Source: Babylonia areolata
Taxonomy: Eukaryota > Mollusca > Gastropoda > Neogastropoda > Buccinidae
Reading direction: 5' to 3'
Length of the DNA stretch: 64,000 nt
Assembly (NCBI RefSeq): GCF_041734735.1
Contig: NC_134878.1
Span: 40,794,329-40,858,328 of the forward strand
In this document: one piece after another, positions 10,354 to 20,848 of the stretch
Numbering within the stretch: the first letter of the stretch is position 1
How the letters are laid out: the number at the start of each line of letters is the position of its first letter
Program-made: the position numbers and the translations under genes
Notes under the pieces: generated by a model
Seen by the model: the letters and a program-made list of their open reading frames with translations, nothing else
What the model was told of the DNA's origin: nothing
Databases searched by the model: none

Positions 10354-11646
10354 ATGACTTCCAAAAAACTACACCCCCCTAACTCTGGCAAAAGACGACG
10401 AGAAGGAACGGACGACTCAGACTCAGACTCGGAGGTCGTTGAGACCTCTGGTTTTTGGCCATCGTGGCTTGTGATGGAGGGCGCTGATGACGACAAGCCC
10501 TTGTCGGCTCTCAGCCCCTTCGCTGTCCAGAAGGGCTTTCAGTGTCTGGCAGGACCGCTAAAGTCCATCAAGAGACTGAGGAACGGAGCGTTTTTAGTGC
10601 AGACAGAGTCCAGAAGGCAGACACAGCTCCTCCTCAAGGCGACCACTTTCGTGGATAGGGCGGTGAAGGTTTCCCCTCACAAAGGTCTCAACTGCTCAAA
10701 GGGAGTTATCAGATGCCCGGAGTTGAAAGGTGTGTCTGAGGCCGAGATCAAGAGCGAGCTGTCCTCTCAGGGAGTGACCGACGTGTACAGGGTAACGGTG
10801 AGGAAGGGGTCGGACAGAGTCCCGACCAACACTTTCTTCCTCACCTTCTGCTGCCTGGATGTCCCCAAGGACATTCGGGTCGGATACCTGCTAGTTAATG
10901 TAAGCCTGTACGTGCCGTCCCCTCTGAGATGCTTTAAGTGCCAGAAATTCGGACACGTGAGAGACCGATGTAAGGAGGAAGAGGCGTGTGGCACCTGTTC
11001 GAAGGCGGCGCACCAGGGCGATTGCGTCAGTCCAGCCCGGTGTGCGAACTGCGGAGGTGGCCACCCGTCCTCATCGAAAGACTGCCCCGCCTGGAAAAAA
11101 GAAAAACAAATCCAGAAAGTCAAGACAGAAAAGAAAATTTCCTTCTATGAGGCAAGGAAACAGGTGGAGGCCGCGTCGCCTAAGGCGTCGTATGCCTCTG
11201 TCGTCAGACCCAGGATGGTGGACGTCGCGGTCCAGACGACGTCCACAGGAACGCAGACGGACGACTTAACCACCTTGTTAGAACCGTTGGCCTTGGGTGG
11301 AGATGCCGTGTCCACCCCTTCCCATCCTGTGCGGCAGTCCTCAGGGGCTGCTGGGCGGGAGAGAAAAGCCTCGGGCGGAGGCACGTTGTCCGCCTCCCAC
11401 CCACCCCACCCCCCGGCACCCCTCGCCCCGCCTCTCGTCTGCCTGGCCCTCGGGCTGGCGGAAGTGGCCGGAAACCCCCCGTACCTCCAAAACTCAAGGA
11501 GGGGAGGGTTGCGGCCTCGGCGGGATCGGGAAGGGCCGAGGTGGTGGATATTCCGACTTGGTCGGAATCCGAAAAATTTATTTCGAAAAATAAATACTCC
11601 ATTCTGGCGGACCTTGAGCCACCGCAAGCAGAGGAGCAGGGGGTAG
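10354..11646 (+). CDS. LINE ORF1: gag-like protein with CCHC zinc knuckles
   Basis: A 430-codon frame begins MTSKKLHPPN and has an acidic Ser/Asp-rich N-terminus. The middle region (residues about 45-185) resembles the RNA-binding part of I/Jockey ORF1 proteins. Then come three knuckles: CFKCQKFGHVRDRC (about residue 192), CGTCSKAAHQGDC and CANCGGGHPSSSKDC. A basic stretch follows. The protein should bind element RNA as a ribonucleoprotein. The last 60 or so codons of this frame look unnatural (Pro/Arg-rich). A neighbouring frame codes for 'TWSESEKFISKNKYSILADL', a more typical tail, so a frameshift around 11,400-11,470 is likely. Confidence 0.85.
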   Translation: MTSKKLHPPNSGKRRREGTDDSDSDSEVVETSGFWPSWLVMEGADDDKPLSALSPFAVQKGFQCLAGPLKSIKRLRNGAFLVQTESRRQTQLLLKATTFVDRAVKVSPHKGLNCSKGVIRCPELKGVSEAEIKSELSSQGVTDVYRVTVRKGSDRVPTNTFFLTFCCLDVPKDIRVGYLLVNVSLYVPSPLRCFKCQKFGHVRDRCKEEEACGTCSKAAHQGDCVSPARCANCGGGHPSSSKDCPAWKKEKQIQKVKTEKKISFYEARKQVEAASPKASYASVVRPRMVDVAVQTTSTGTQTDDLTTLLEPLALGGDAVSTPSHPVRQSSGAAGRERKASGGGTLSASHPPHPPAPLAPPLVCLALGLAEVAGNPPYLQNSRRGGLRPRRDREGPRWWIFRLGRNPKNLFRKINTPFWRTLSHRKQRSRG

Positions 11647-11689
11647 CGATGGAATAGGCTGCTGCTTTATTTTTTTTTAACCTTTTTTA

Positions 11690-14600
11690 ATGGCAGTGAT
11701 CCACTGGAACATCCGGGGTTTCCACGCCAATTTTCAGGAACTCCAGCTGCTTTGTCGTGCTTTGAAACCTTCAGTGCTGGCGCTGCAGGAGACTCTGCAA
11801 AGAGATGGCAAGGTTTTATCTCTCTCTGGTTTTAACTCAGTTTTTAAACCCGCTCAACCGAAGCAAGAGGGATTGACGGGAGGTGTCGCTCTTTTTATTC
11901 GCAAGTCCCTTTTATACAGTACAGTTCTTTTAAGCACCCCTTTACAGGCGGTGGCAGTGAGAGTCACACTTGAGAAAACCATCACTGTCTGCTCTCTCTA
12001 CCTTCCTCCTTCCGTCCGTGTATTGAGGCAGGACCTCATGAACTTGGTCGACCAGCTCCCACGTCCGTTTTTACTGTTGGGCGACTTCAATGGACACTCC
12101 CCGCTCTGGGGAAGTGAGATGACATCAGCCCGAGGTCTTCTCTTGGAAAACCTTCTTTCCGACATGGACTTGTGCTGTCTTAACGACAAGTCATCTGTCC
12201 TCTGGAAAGCTCTCGTGTTTAGATCTGTCGGTCTGCGATCCATCGTTGGTCCTGGACTACGAGTGGAAAGTGCACGACGATCTGCACGGGAGTGACCACT
12301 TTCCTGTCGTCCTCCGCACCACGGATGGAGAAGGTGACTCTCTGCCTGACCGCCTGTATTACGACAAAGCAGACTGGACTTTTTTTACCACCAAGATAAG
12401 AGCGGAGCTGCAGGAAGAAACAGTATTGAAAAGCAAGGACCCTGCTGACACTCTGACTCGGATCGTTTTTGATTGCGCCAAAGCAGCAGTCCCATCGTCT
12501 ACCTCCAAGCCTCGGGTCCCTAGAACGCCCTGGTTCAATGCGGAATGTCGGGAGGCCCGCAAGTCTCGGAAGAGAGCGCAGCGACGCGTCTTTCGGAGAC
12601 TGGAGACCGATAGCGTTCGAACCCATCAACAGCTGAGGGCGAAAGCCAGGTATGTTTTTAAAAAGAGCCAGAGGAAGTCATGGAGAGATTTTTGCTCTTC
12701 CTTAACCTCCAACACACCCAAGAAGAAAGTGTGGAGGGTTTTAAAAAGAATTAAGGGCAAAAACGTATGCCCGACCTTTCATCATCTGAAACTTTCAGAC
12801 GCTCTGGTCACAGAGAAGAAAGCAGTTGCCAATTTGCTTACCTCCACAATAGAACAGAACTCGAGATCTGCTAACAAATCTGCTCGGTTTCTTAAAACCA
12901 AAAACCTGTCAGAAAAAACACCATGTAACTTCTTTTCCGACAACACAGAGAATTACAACCTTCCTTTCACAATGAATGAACTTAAATCTGCCCTTCAGAC
13001 CTGTACGGATTCCTGTCCAGGAATGGACGAGGTCCATTATAAACTCCTAAAGCACCTTCCCCAAACCTGTCTGGACACCCTGCTTAAAGTTTATAACCAC
13101 ATCTGGGTCACAGGCTTCTTTCCACCCTCCTGGCGGAAAGCCCTCATAATCCCGCTGCCGAAACCGGGAAAAGACCCCTCGAACCCCTCCAACTACCGCC
13201 CAATTGCACTGACCAGCTGCATCTGCAAACTGATGGAGAAGATGGTCAACGGTAGACTGATGTGGAAACTAGAGACCGACGGCCTTCTGGTGAAAGAACA
13301 GTGCGGTTTCCGCAAGCATCGCTCTACCGTCGACCATCTGGTTCGTCTGGAAACCACTGTAAGAAATGCCTTTGTAAACAAACAACATGTGGTGGCCATA
13401 TTTTTTGACTTGGAGAAAGCTTACGATACCACGTGGAAGTTTGGTATTCTCTCAGACTTGCACAAGCTCGGCTTCCGAGGACACCTGCCTCAGTTCATCC
13501 ACAATTTTTTACAAGACAGACAATTCCAGGTGAGAGTCGGCACCACCCTGTCCAACATTCATGAGCAGGAGCTGGGTGTCCCGCAAGGGAGCATCCTGTC
13601 GCCGGCTCTTTTCAGCATCAAAATTAATGACATCGTTCAATCCGTTCAGAAAGGATCGGACAGCTCGCTGTTCGTGGATGATTTTGCCTTATATGCAACC
13701 GGCAGCACGTACGCCAGCATCCAGCGACGGCTTCAGCTCTGCGTCAACAAAATCCAGTGTTGGGCAGAGGAGAATGGCTTCACATTTTCATCCTCCAAAA
13801 CTGAACGCATCCATTTTCATAATTTTCGCCAGTTCTATCCGGACCCTGAAATCCGTCTGGGAACATCCACCATCCTGGCGGTCAAGGAAGCCAGATTTTT
13901 AGGGGTCGTCTTTGATCAGAAGCTGAACTTCCTCAGCCATATTAAACAGCTGAAAATATCTTGCCTAAAAGCCCTGAACATCATCTGAGTTGTGGCACAC
14001 ACGAACTGGGGTGCTGATAAGAGAACTCTCTTGCACCTCTACAGAGCCCTGGTCCGGTCCAAACTGGATTATGGAAGTGTTGTATACGGCTCGGCCAGAC
14101 CGTCCTACCTGAAACTGTTGGACCCTGTACACCACCAAGGGCTCCGTCTCAGCTTATGTGCTTTCCGCACCACCCCTGTGCACAGCCTGTACGCAGAGGC
14201 GGGGGAACCGCCTCTTTCCAACCGCAGACTGAAGCTGACCCTGAACTATTATTTGAAATTGTTCTCTGAACCTACAAACCCTGCTTACGACGCTGTATTC
14301 AACAACCCTTTCGATAAGAAATTTACAGACAACCCAAACTGCATACCTCCTCTCGGACTCCGCATTCAGCCGCACTTAGAAAAGGCCGATCTGGATGTCG
14401 GTGGCATCTCGGATTTCTCTAAGTTCCCTGACAGCCCTCCGTGGACCTTTACAACACCTGAGGTCCAATTCGATCTGGCCTCGTACCGTAAGGACACCAC
14501 CAGTTCTCTGGCCTACAGAACTTACTTTTCGGAACTATGCCACCAATTCCCCACTTTTCAAAGCATCTTCACTGACGGTTCCAAGTCAGAGGACGGAGTC

Positions 14601-15368
14601 GCCGCATCTGCGTTCTGTCCCGCCTTTCCTGACCGGCCCTCAACGGAACACATCCTGTCTGACAGCTCGGTGTACACTGCGGAACTGACTGCACTGGTTC
14701 TGGCGGTTAAAATGGTTCTCTCTTCGAAACAAAAGAGATTCATGATCTTTTCCGACTCCTTGTCAGCCCTGGAGGCGATAGCCTGCAGGAGTATCACTCA
14801 TCCCAAACTGCTGGAATTTTATGAAACTTTTACTCTTGCAACGAAGAAAGGATACGAGGTTGTGTTGGCCTGGGTTCCCGGACATGTTGGCATTCATGGT
14901 AACGAAAGGGCGGACCTGCTGGCCAGGAACGCTGTAAAGAAAGAATTGTCCAGATCTTTTGTGCCATATACAGACATGAAGCGGAAGGTGAACACCTACG
15001 TTAAGGATCTTTGGCAAGAGGAGTGGAACACCCAGACGGACAACAAGCTCTTCCAGATCCGTCCGGACCTAAAAGAGACCCTCCCTTCGGGGGTGAAGAA
15101 CAGAAAGGAGGAGTCTGTGCTGTGCAGACTGCGTGCGGGGCACACTTTTTTTACTCATTCTTACTTGTTGAAGGGGGAGGAGGCCCCTCGATGCATTCCC
15201 TGTGACGAGCCTCTCACCGTGAAACACGTGCTCCTTGATTGTTGGGACCTGCATGACGTTAGACGCAGACATTACACGGCGGTTTCTTTGAAGACTTTGT
15301 TTCGTGATGTCCCTCCGTGGGCGCTGATGGACTTCTTAAAAGAAGTGAACCTTTTTAACCAGATTTGA
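11690..15368 (+). pseudogene. LINE ORF2: endonuclease, reverse transcriptase, RNase H
   Basis: Domains in order are as follows. Apurinic-type endonuclease: IHWNIRGF at 11,697, LQET, LLLGDFNGH at 12,075, and SDHFPVVL at 12,290 in a shifted frame. Reverse transcriptase: SCPGMDEVHYKLL at 13,010, YRPIALTS, FFDLEKAYDT at 13,400, GVPQGSILSPALF at 13,575 and the active site FVDD at 13,673. RNase H: IFTDGSKSEDG at 14,563, YTAELTAL, MIFSDSLSAL and WVPGHVGIHGNERAD at 14,870, with all acidic residues present. The C-terminal zone has the CDEPLTVKHVLLDC motif. It is broken by a shift with probable small loss near 12,200 and a TGA at 13,986-13,988, where related elements have Arg (CGA), a typical CpG decay. 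Confidence 0.88.
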
Positions 15369-15537
15369 AGGTTTTAAACTATGGAAGTTTTTTTTTTAAC
15401 TTTGGAGTGGAAAGTTTGAAGTGGTGACTCGTTTTAATTGGTTGTTTTTTTTATCGTTGTAGTAGTTGACGTGGCGATAGCCTTGAAATGGCCTTAGTGG
15501 TCGGCGAGGCTCTAAGCACCATAATTTCATTTCATTT
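15369..15537 (+). other. 3' UTR of the I/Nimb-like LINE
   Basis: It ends with GACGTGGCGATAGCCTTGAA, GGCCTTAGTGGTCGG, then a CATTTCATTT tail at the target duplication. The conserved block is repeated in a fragment at 17,439-17,500, which supports the assignment. Confidence 0.75.
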
Positions 15538-15740
15538 TTACTCTCCCTCAAGAACTCTCTTCTCTTCTTCTGACTGTAATCTTCTGAAACTTCCCTATGT
15601 CAATACTTGCTGCTCCTCATATCTGGAACAACATTCCTCAAATCCGTGCATCTGAATTTATCTCACTAAAAACTCATCTTTTGAAAACCTGTCTCTAAGC
15701 ACTATCAGCTTCCTTCTTCTCCAACACCATCCTTGAAGAT
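15538..15740 (+). mobile_element. L2/CR1-type LINE remnant, piece 3 (3' end)
   Basis: This resumes the L2/CR1 frame immediately after the right target duplication: 'SRTLFSSSDCNLLKLPYV', then a degraded region that matches the usual 'S.AAP.IWNSLP..IR....FKS.LKTHLF' ending. It is followed by non-coding sequence. Confidence 0.75.
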
Positions 15741-15794
15741 TACAACAACTGCAAAAATACATTCACACATACATGCATTTCTGACTTGTCTGGA

Positions 15795-16395
15795 CTTTCA
15801 AGGGGCCTGTTCGTCATTCTGTGAGTGTCTTAATCTCCCTAATTTTGACATTCTAGTGAGTACAAGGTGGGCAAATATTTCCAATGACAGTCAAGACCAT
15901 TTTTAAAGGAGTTGATAGAGGGTGCATTTACAATTGTGTCTGGCAAACTGTTCCAGAGGGAAACAACCTGTATTTGCTGGAGTATAAAACTGACCCCTTA
16001 GGTCTCTTCCGCAACAAGCTCAAACTTCGGCAGTTTGACATCGTATTAGCCCTGGAGGTATTTATATACTTTGAACATATCCCCTTGACAGTGCCGATGT
16101 TCTTGGCTTAGCAATCTCAGAATCATCAGTCTCTTGATATGGTTTATCCTTCAGCGATGACAACAGCTTTGTTGCTTGGCACTGTACATCCTCTGTTTCA
16201 CTGCATGTTTTCTGCTGTGGCTGCCAGACATAGTGACCATATTCCAGAAGTGGATGGATAAGGGCCTTGTGTAGCTGAACGGAGGTCTGTTGAGTCAGGT
16301 GGTCAAAGGATCTACAAATGATGCCAACAATTCTGTTTGCTTTGGCTGTAGATTGTGCTACCTGTTTCCTGAAGGATAATCCACTGTCAATTCAT
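15795..16395 (-). mobile_element. CR1/Jockey-type LINE C-terminal fragment, minus strand
   Basis: On the minus strand broken frames read 'KANRIVGIICRSFDHLTQQT', VQLHKALIHPLLEYGHYVWQP, then 'EDVQCQATKLLSSLKDKPY', the usual post-RT thumb region of CR1-like elements. A degraded tail runs to about 15,795. There is no RT core and no endonuclease. It is 5'-truncated and carries multiple stops, so it is an old dead fragment. It differs from the L2-type pieces nearby. Confidence 0.75.
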
Positions 16396-17438
16396 TCCAC
16401 ATTTTTGGGAAGGCAACAAAAATTATACATGTATTTCTTTTTCTCTGTCTCATTTTCTGATTATACTTTGGGCTGCTTCCTATATAATTCTTTCTTTGAG
16501 GCAGTCGATAGTGCAATGGCATTGTACTTGGTAGAATGCAAGAGCCATTACTTAACCAAATGAATATTGACATCATCTTCAGTCCAACAATGCACTGACT
16601 CTTGTGTCATATGACACATGAAGCAGTCATAGCATTCCATTCTTCGAGGTAGGCCTTACAAGCCAGTATGTTGGCATCACCCCAATGTGTGTCAATAAGT
16701 CTGAGGTCTCTCTCCATTGTTTGCTGTTATTGAGTTCATCTTGGGCCCGTCCTCCCTTTCTACAGCGGTCCAGTTCAGAGATTGGCATGCGATTCTTGCT
16801 GCATGGAGTCTCGGTACATACCCAAGCCAGTTTGCAAATGATGGCTGACACAAAAGGCCAACGATGCACATGTTTTTAAATTAGAACAGCCTTTCTGGGC
16901 TTCTCAAATAAGCAGACTGAAGGAACTACCCAGCTACATTTGTGGCCTTAGAGAGGTTGATGGAAGTATTTATGACCACAGTGTGTGTGTTCTGGCATGG
17001 ATTGGTGTTTGTAATTGCAAACTTTGTTGGAGTTTCATGTATTCCAGTTAAAAGTGACCAGGGAAATATTTTTTCCTCCTACACCGGTTCAGGAGCAGCA
17101 AATTTTTGCAACATTGAGATTTAACCTGTAACATGACATACGTGTTGACTTATAAAGGGAGGGGGGGCAGGGGGGGGGGGGGGGGGGGGGGACTTTACTG
17201 GGAGTGGGAAACCAAAAAAGTCATGTATGCAAGGATTAATTGAGGAAAATTTACAGACATGTGAAGTACTTATAGATGCCGGGTTTGTTTCTCTTGTTTC
17301 TAATCAGAAAATTATTAGAAAAGCATTAAGAACTCATCACATAACATGTGCATGCATCATGTAAGATTTTTAACTGATACAAGGACGAATCGTTTTGGTC
17401 TTTTTACTAGGTTTTTATACCAATCTGACATGGGTATG
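16396..17438. other. No gene recognised
   Basis: Both strands were examined. Short open frames (60-80 codons) show no recognisable family. A G-homopolymer at 17,159-17,190 is the only clear feature. Confidence 0.5.
17159..17190 (+). repeat. Poly-G tract
   Basis: Two runs of G (7 and more than 20) are separated by 'ca'. Long G runs are prone to sequencing and assembly error, so the length is uncertain. They could form a quadruplex. Confidence 0.9.
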
Positions 17439-17500
17439 GTTTTAACGTGGTGTCAGCCTTGATATAGCCTTAGTGGTCGGCTGGGCTATAAACATGATTT
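17439..17500 (+). mobile_element. 3' end fragment of the I/Nimb-like LINE family
   Basis: ACGTGGTGTCAGCCTTGATA, then GCCTTAGTGGTCGGCTGGGC, closely match the last bases of the LINE ending at 15,537. It is a very short, 5'-truncated 'dead on arrival' copy in the same orientation. Confidence 0.65.
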
Positions 17501-17504
17501 GATG

Positions 17505-20503
17505 TATGCATACATACATATGCACGCACCAGAACAGGGTATATATATACAACCTTTCCATATCTTATGACATCACACCATTCCTTGCAGCTTCCTACCT
17601 GTTTCCTGGCCTCTTTTTTTTTCTCCTGTGCATTTTACTCTTAGTGAAAAGATGTAAAATCAATTAACAACTTTTTTTTCTTTTCTATTTTCCTTTGCAT
17701 TTTACTATGCAAAAAGATGGCAAATCAATTAACAACAACACACACATGGTAACCTTTTGTTCCTGGGGTAATTTATTTCTTCCAGAGGAAGCGAGTTTCC
17801 TGCCTTGGAAAATAACACTCCCAGTTATTTTTCTAGACAGAAGTAGCACAATCAGAGTTGGATATTTTACCTGTAGCCTTTTTCCATCCACACCTGTATG
17901 ATCAAAGCCATGTTTAGGAAAAGTAAAGTGATCAGTGGCACCACTAAAGCTCTAGGACCTTCTGTTTCATATGTTGTACTTGAGAATTAGAGAGAAATAC
18001 ATGTACATTCCTTTTCATAAAATTAACATAAATGGACATTAAAAAATGTCCACGGTGGATTTTAATCCTGCAAATGTGCATGTCACAAGCAAAGAAGTAC
18101 ATAGAAATACACACATGCAAGCACTGTAACAAGGTTGTAAACAAAATGAAAGGAAAACCACTGAACTTCTCTCTGAAAGCTATTATGTGAAAGGTGGCCA
18201 TTCCTGCTATATATGCCATACAGATCTAAATATGGCATAAAATCTCAGTGGCTGACCAATGCTGTCCCACACCTTGATAAAAGTGGGAACAACCCATCAG
18301 GCTGGACTGGCAAGGCATGTTGCCACTGATGTGACTCCTCTCTTGAAACCGGCAGATTTGTCAGATGCAACCATTTTTTCACTGATAGTTATGCAAGTCA
18401 CTTGTCCACAATACTATTGCCAGCACTGTGAAATGTTTCCTGCAACTGCACTCTATGAAGAAAAACAATCTTCCTAGATACCAGTCACTTGGTCTTACAA
18501 AGACCTATGATGTTCAACTAAGGAGCACCGCTAAGTTGACTAGCAAGTATGGGTCTGACATACTGACTATTTAGGAATAAGTGGGTAAATAATGAAGTAT
18601 GGTGAAGATTAATCTGCATGGAGATTACTCCACAGAAAGAAAGCAGACTCATATCAAAACTGAGCAACTGCCAAAAACTTCAACTGTCAATGGTTAAAGA
18701 GTAAAGTGACTGATACCAGTGCTTGCAAAAGAAACCTATAAAAAAAATTTTTTTTTTTTAAACCAAAAAAACTTACACAATTCATGCAATGTATTTGGCA
18801 TATTTATAAACTGTTCTCTATTTCAATGCTTCATGAGATCCCAAAGAAATATATATCAGTTGCCACAAATACCTTTGATAATGAATTTTATAAAGGTAAC
18901 TTGTGTTTTGTTTACAAATAACAAATACTGCACTCATTTTTCCTTCATTTATTTCATATGAATAACACATGACATTTCAACCACACACATGTTAAGCTGA
19001 AATGATCACAGGTAAACACAAGCTGATCTAAATGACACTAAAAACAAAATGGTTCATGAAAAAATAAAAAATGATCCATGAAAAAACAATTAAAACATTT
19101 TCTTCTCTCCAAACCCAACTCCTGTCAATAATTCTAGTTCCCAAAAGTCTATAAAAAAAAAATTAAAAAAAATAAAATCATCTTAACTGTTTTCATTGAC
19201 AGAATAACATTTTACTTTCTGCATTCAATGTTGGAATCAAATTCTACTGAGAAAATACAAAGTCAAATGATTCTGGACATGACTGTTCCATTTTCTCAAT
19301 CAAGTTGAACATAACAAAGGGAGAAAGCCAAACACTAAAATAAAAGAAACTTGACTTGATCCAAAGAATGGAGCAGTGCTGAAGGTAAAGAGCAAATGCT
19401 TATTTTAGAATGTCTTCCATTCACTATGTAAACTCTGAATCTATCACACTGACTCAATCATTAGTGCAAGGGGCAGCACAGACTGTGGCTTTTATCTTGT
19501 TGAAGTACAAGACGGAATCTAGATCTATCCCTAAGGCAAAGTAAAATCAGGTGATCCTAGGGTCCTCCACAGACAATACAATAACACAAAGACCAATAGA
19601 CCAAAAATCTGCAATTCATGCAAGACTGACTCCTGTGTATCCCATTGAATCATCAGGGTTGGTTTGCATGAGGCGATCTTTGCAGCTCAAAAGTTTGTTT
19701 AAAGTTAAAAACGTTCCTAACTTCACTAAAGGAATTTACCATGGAGTCAGGAACAGTCTTAATGATAAGCAAACTTTGCACTGCTGAATTCACTAATGCA
19801 ACCCACCCCTGATTCCCAAACCAAATAAAAGCATGTACATAAACTTAACCTCTAGGCTACATGGAAAGCATGTACGCTTCGCTGCCACAATGACGAGATA
19901 ACTGGTCATCGAAATATTCTGACTTTTCCCTGCTTTGCATTCAGTTCGCTGACAAAAATGCTGGTAGCTTTAGCATGGGGAATCTTTCTAGACATTCGAT
20001 CGTGGCGAACTAAGTCAACCAAGATTACTTTTTTTAGCTGATGCTCAGAAAGAATTGAAGCATAAATTCGAAGAAGACAGTGGTGAACATTTATAGGACG
20101 ATTTGATAGAAAATAAAGAGAGTGGCCAAGATACGACTATCAGTGAGTGATGCCTGCTGTTCAGCTCTAGCAGACGACAGAAGTCACCAAATTTTTAGCA
20201 GGACACAGTATGAGCTATTTTCTTGGCACTCAGCCAGCACAGTCTGATGAGAACTGGATGAAGTGACAGTGCGAGAGGGGTGAAGAGGAGGGGGGTGGAG
20301 ACTGAGGGGGCATGGCCTCACATCCATATTATCACTTGCAAAAGTCAATACATCTATTTCTTTTTCATTTTTGTTTCTATTGTGGTTGTTCTAGTATGAT
20401 TTTGTGTGTGCAGATATCCATTTGTCCAGAAAATATATTTTAGTGCAAATTATGTGACTAATGTTTGTAAAGAACAAGTTGAAAATGTGACAAAAAACAA
20501 AAA
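17505..20503. other. AT-rich non-coding stretch, no gene recognised
   Basis: Open frames of 70-90 codons on both strands lack splice-bounded conserved exons or known domains. Several A/T homopolymers are present. It could be intergenic or intronic. Confidence 0.5.
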
Positions 20504-20848
20504 GGAGGAGTTTGTATTAGACTCCATGTTTGGTGTTAAATATACTTACCATGTCAAACTGATGCAAACTAGGCCTATTGGTTTGCTCTGCTTGGCCAAA
20601 TTTCGCGCGGCTAACAGTGAAAAGATGGGCCCACCGCTCTCAGCCAATCAAACGCCTCTAAAAACTATAAGCGCTTAATCATTCCGTGGCCATGAACAAA
20701 AATGCCCCATGAGAACCACGGCGGAGACGCGGGGATGGACGGGCGGGCATTCGAGTTTGACATGGTAAGTATATTTAACACCAAACATGGAGTATAATAC
20801 AAACTCCTCCTTTTGGTGTCATATACTGTACCATGTCAAACTGATGCA
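20504..20848. repeat. DIRS copy 1 right terminal repeat and internal complementary region
   Basis: The outer end (from 20,504) and the inner block (20,756-20,810) are inverted copies of one another, about 55 bp, nearly perfect. The adjoining inner block (20,811-20,848, beginning TTTTGGTGTCATATACTG) is the inverse of the other element end at 26,782. An internal region complementary to both termini is the defining DIRS feature, used to template a circular intermediate. Confidence 0.88.

Larger units (their letters stand above)
9572..15537 (+). mobile_element. I/Nimb-like LINE, nearly full length (6.0 kb)
   Basis: A non-LTR retrotransposon with a 780-bp 5' UTR, a gag-like ORF1 with three CCHC knuckles, and an ORF2 coding for AP endonuclease, reverse transcriptase and RNase H. 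A 3' UTR of about 170 bp ends in a CATTT-rich tail. RNase H plus CCHC ORF1 places it in the I/Nimb group; the exact clade is my inference. The 10-bp target duplications are still perfect, so it is fairly young. The coding part is broken by a shift near the ORF1 C-terminus, a shift in the endonuclease (about 12,200) and one in-frame TGA (13,986-13,988). Confidence 0.9.

Noticed and set aside
18259-18477. 73-codon frame, possible small gene
   Set aside because: No splice or promoter support and no family resemblance.
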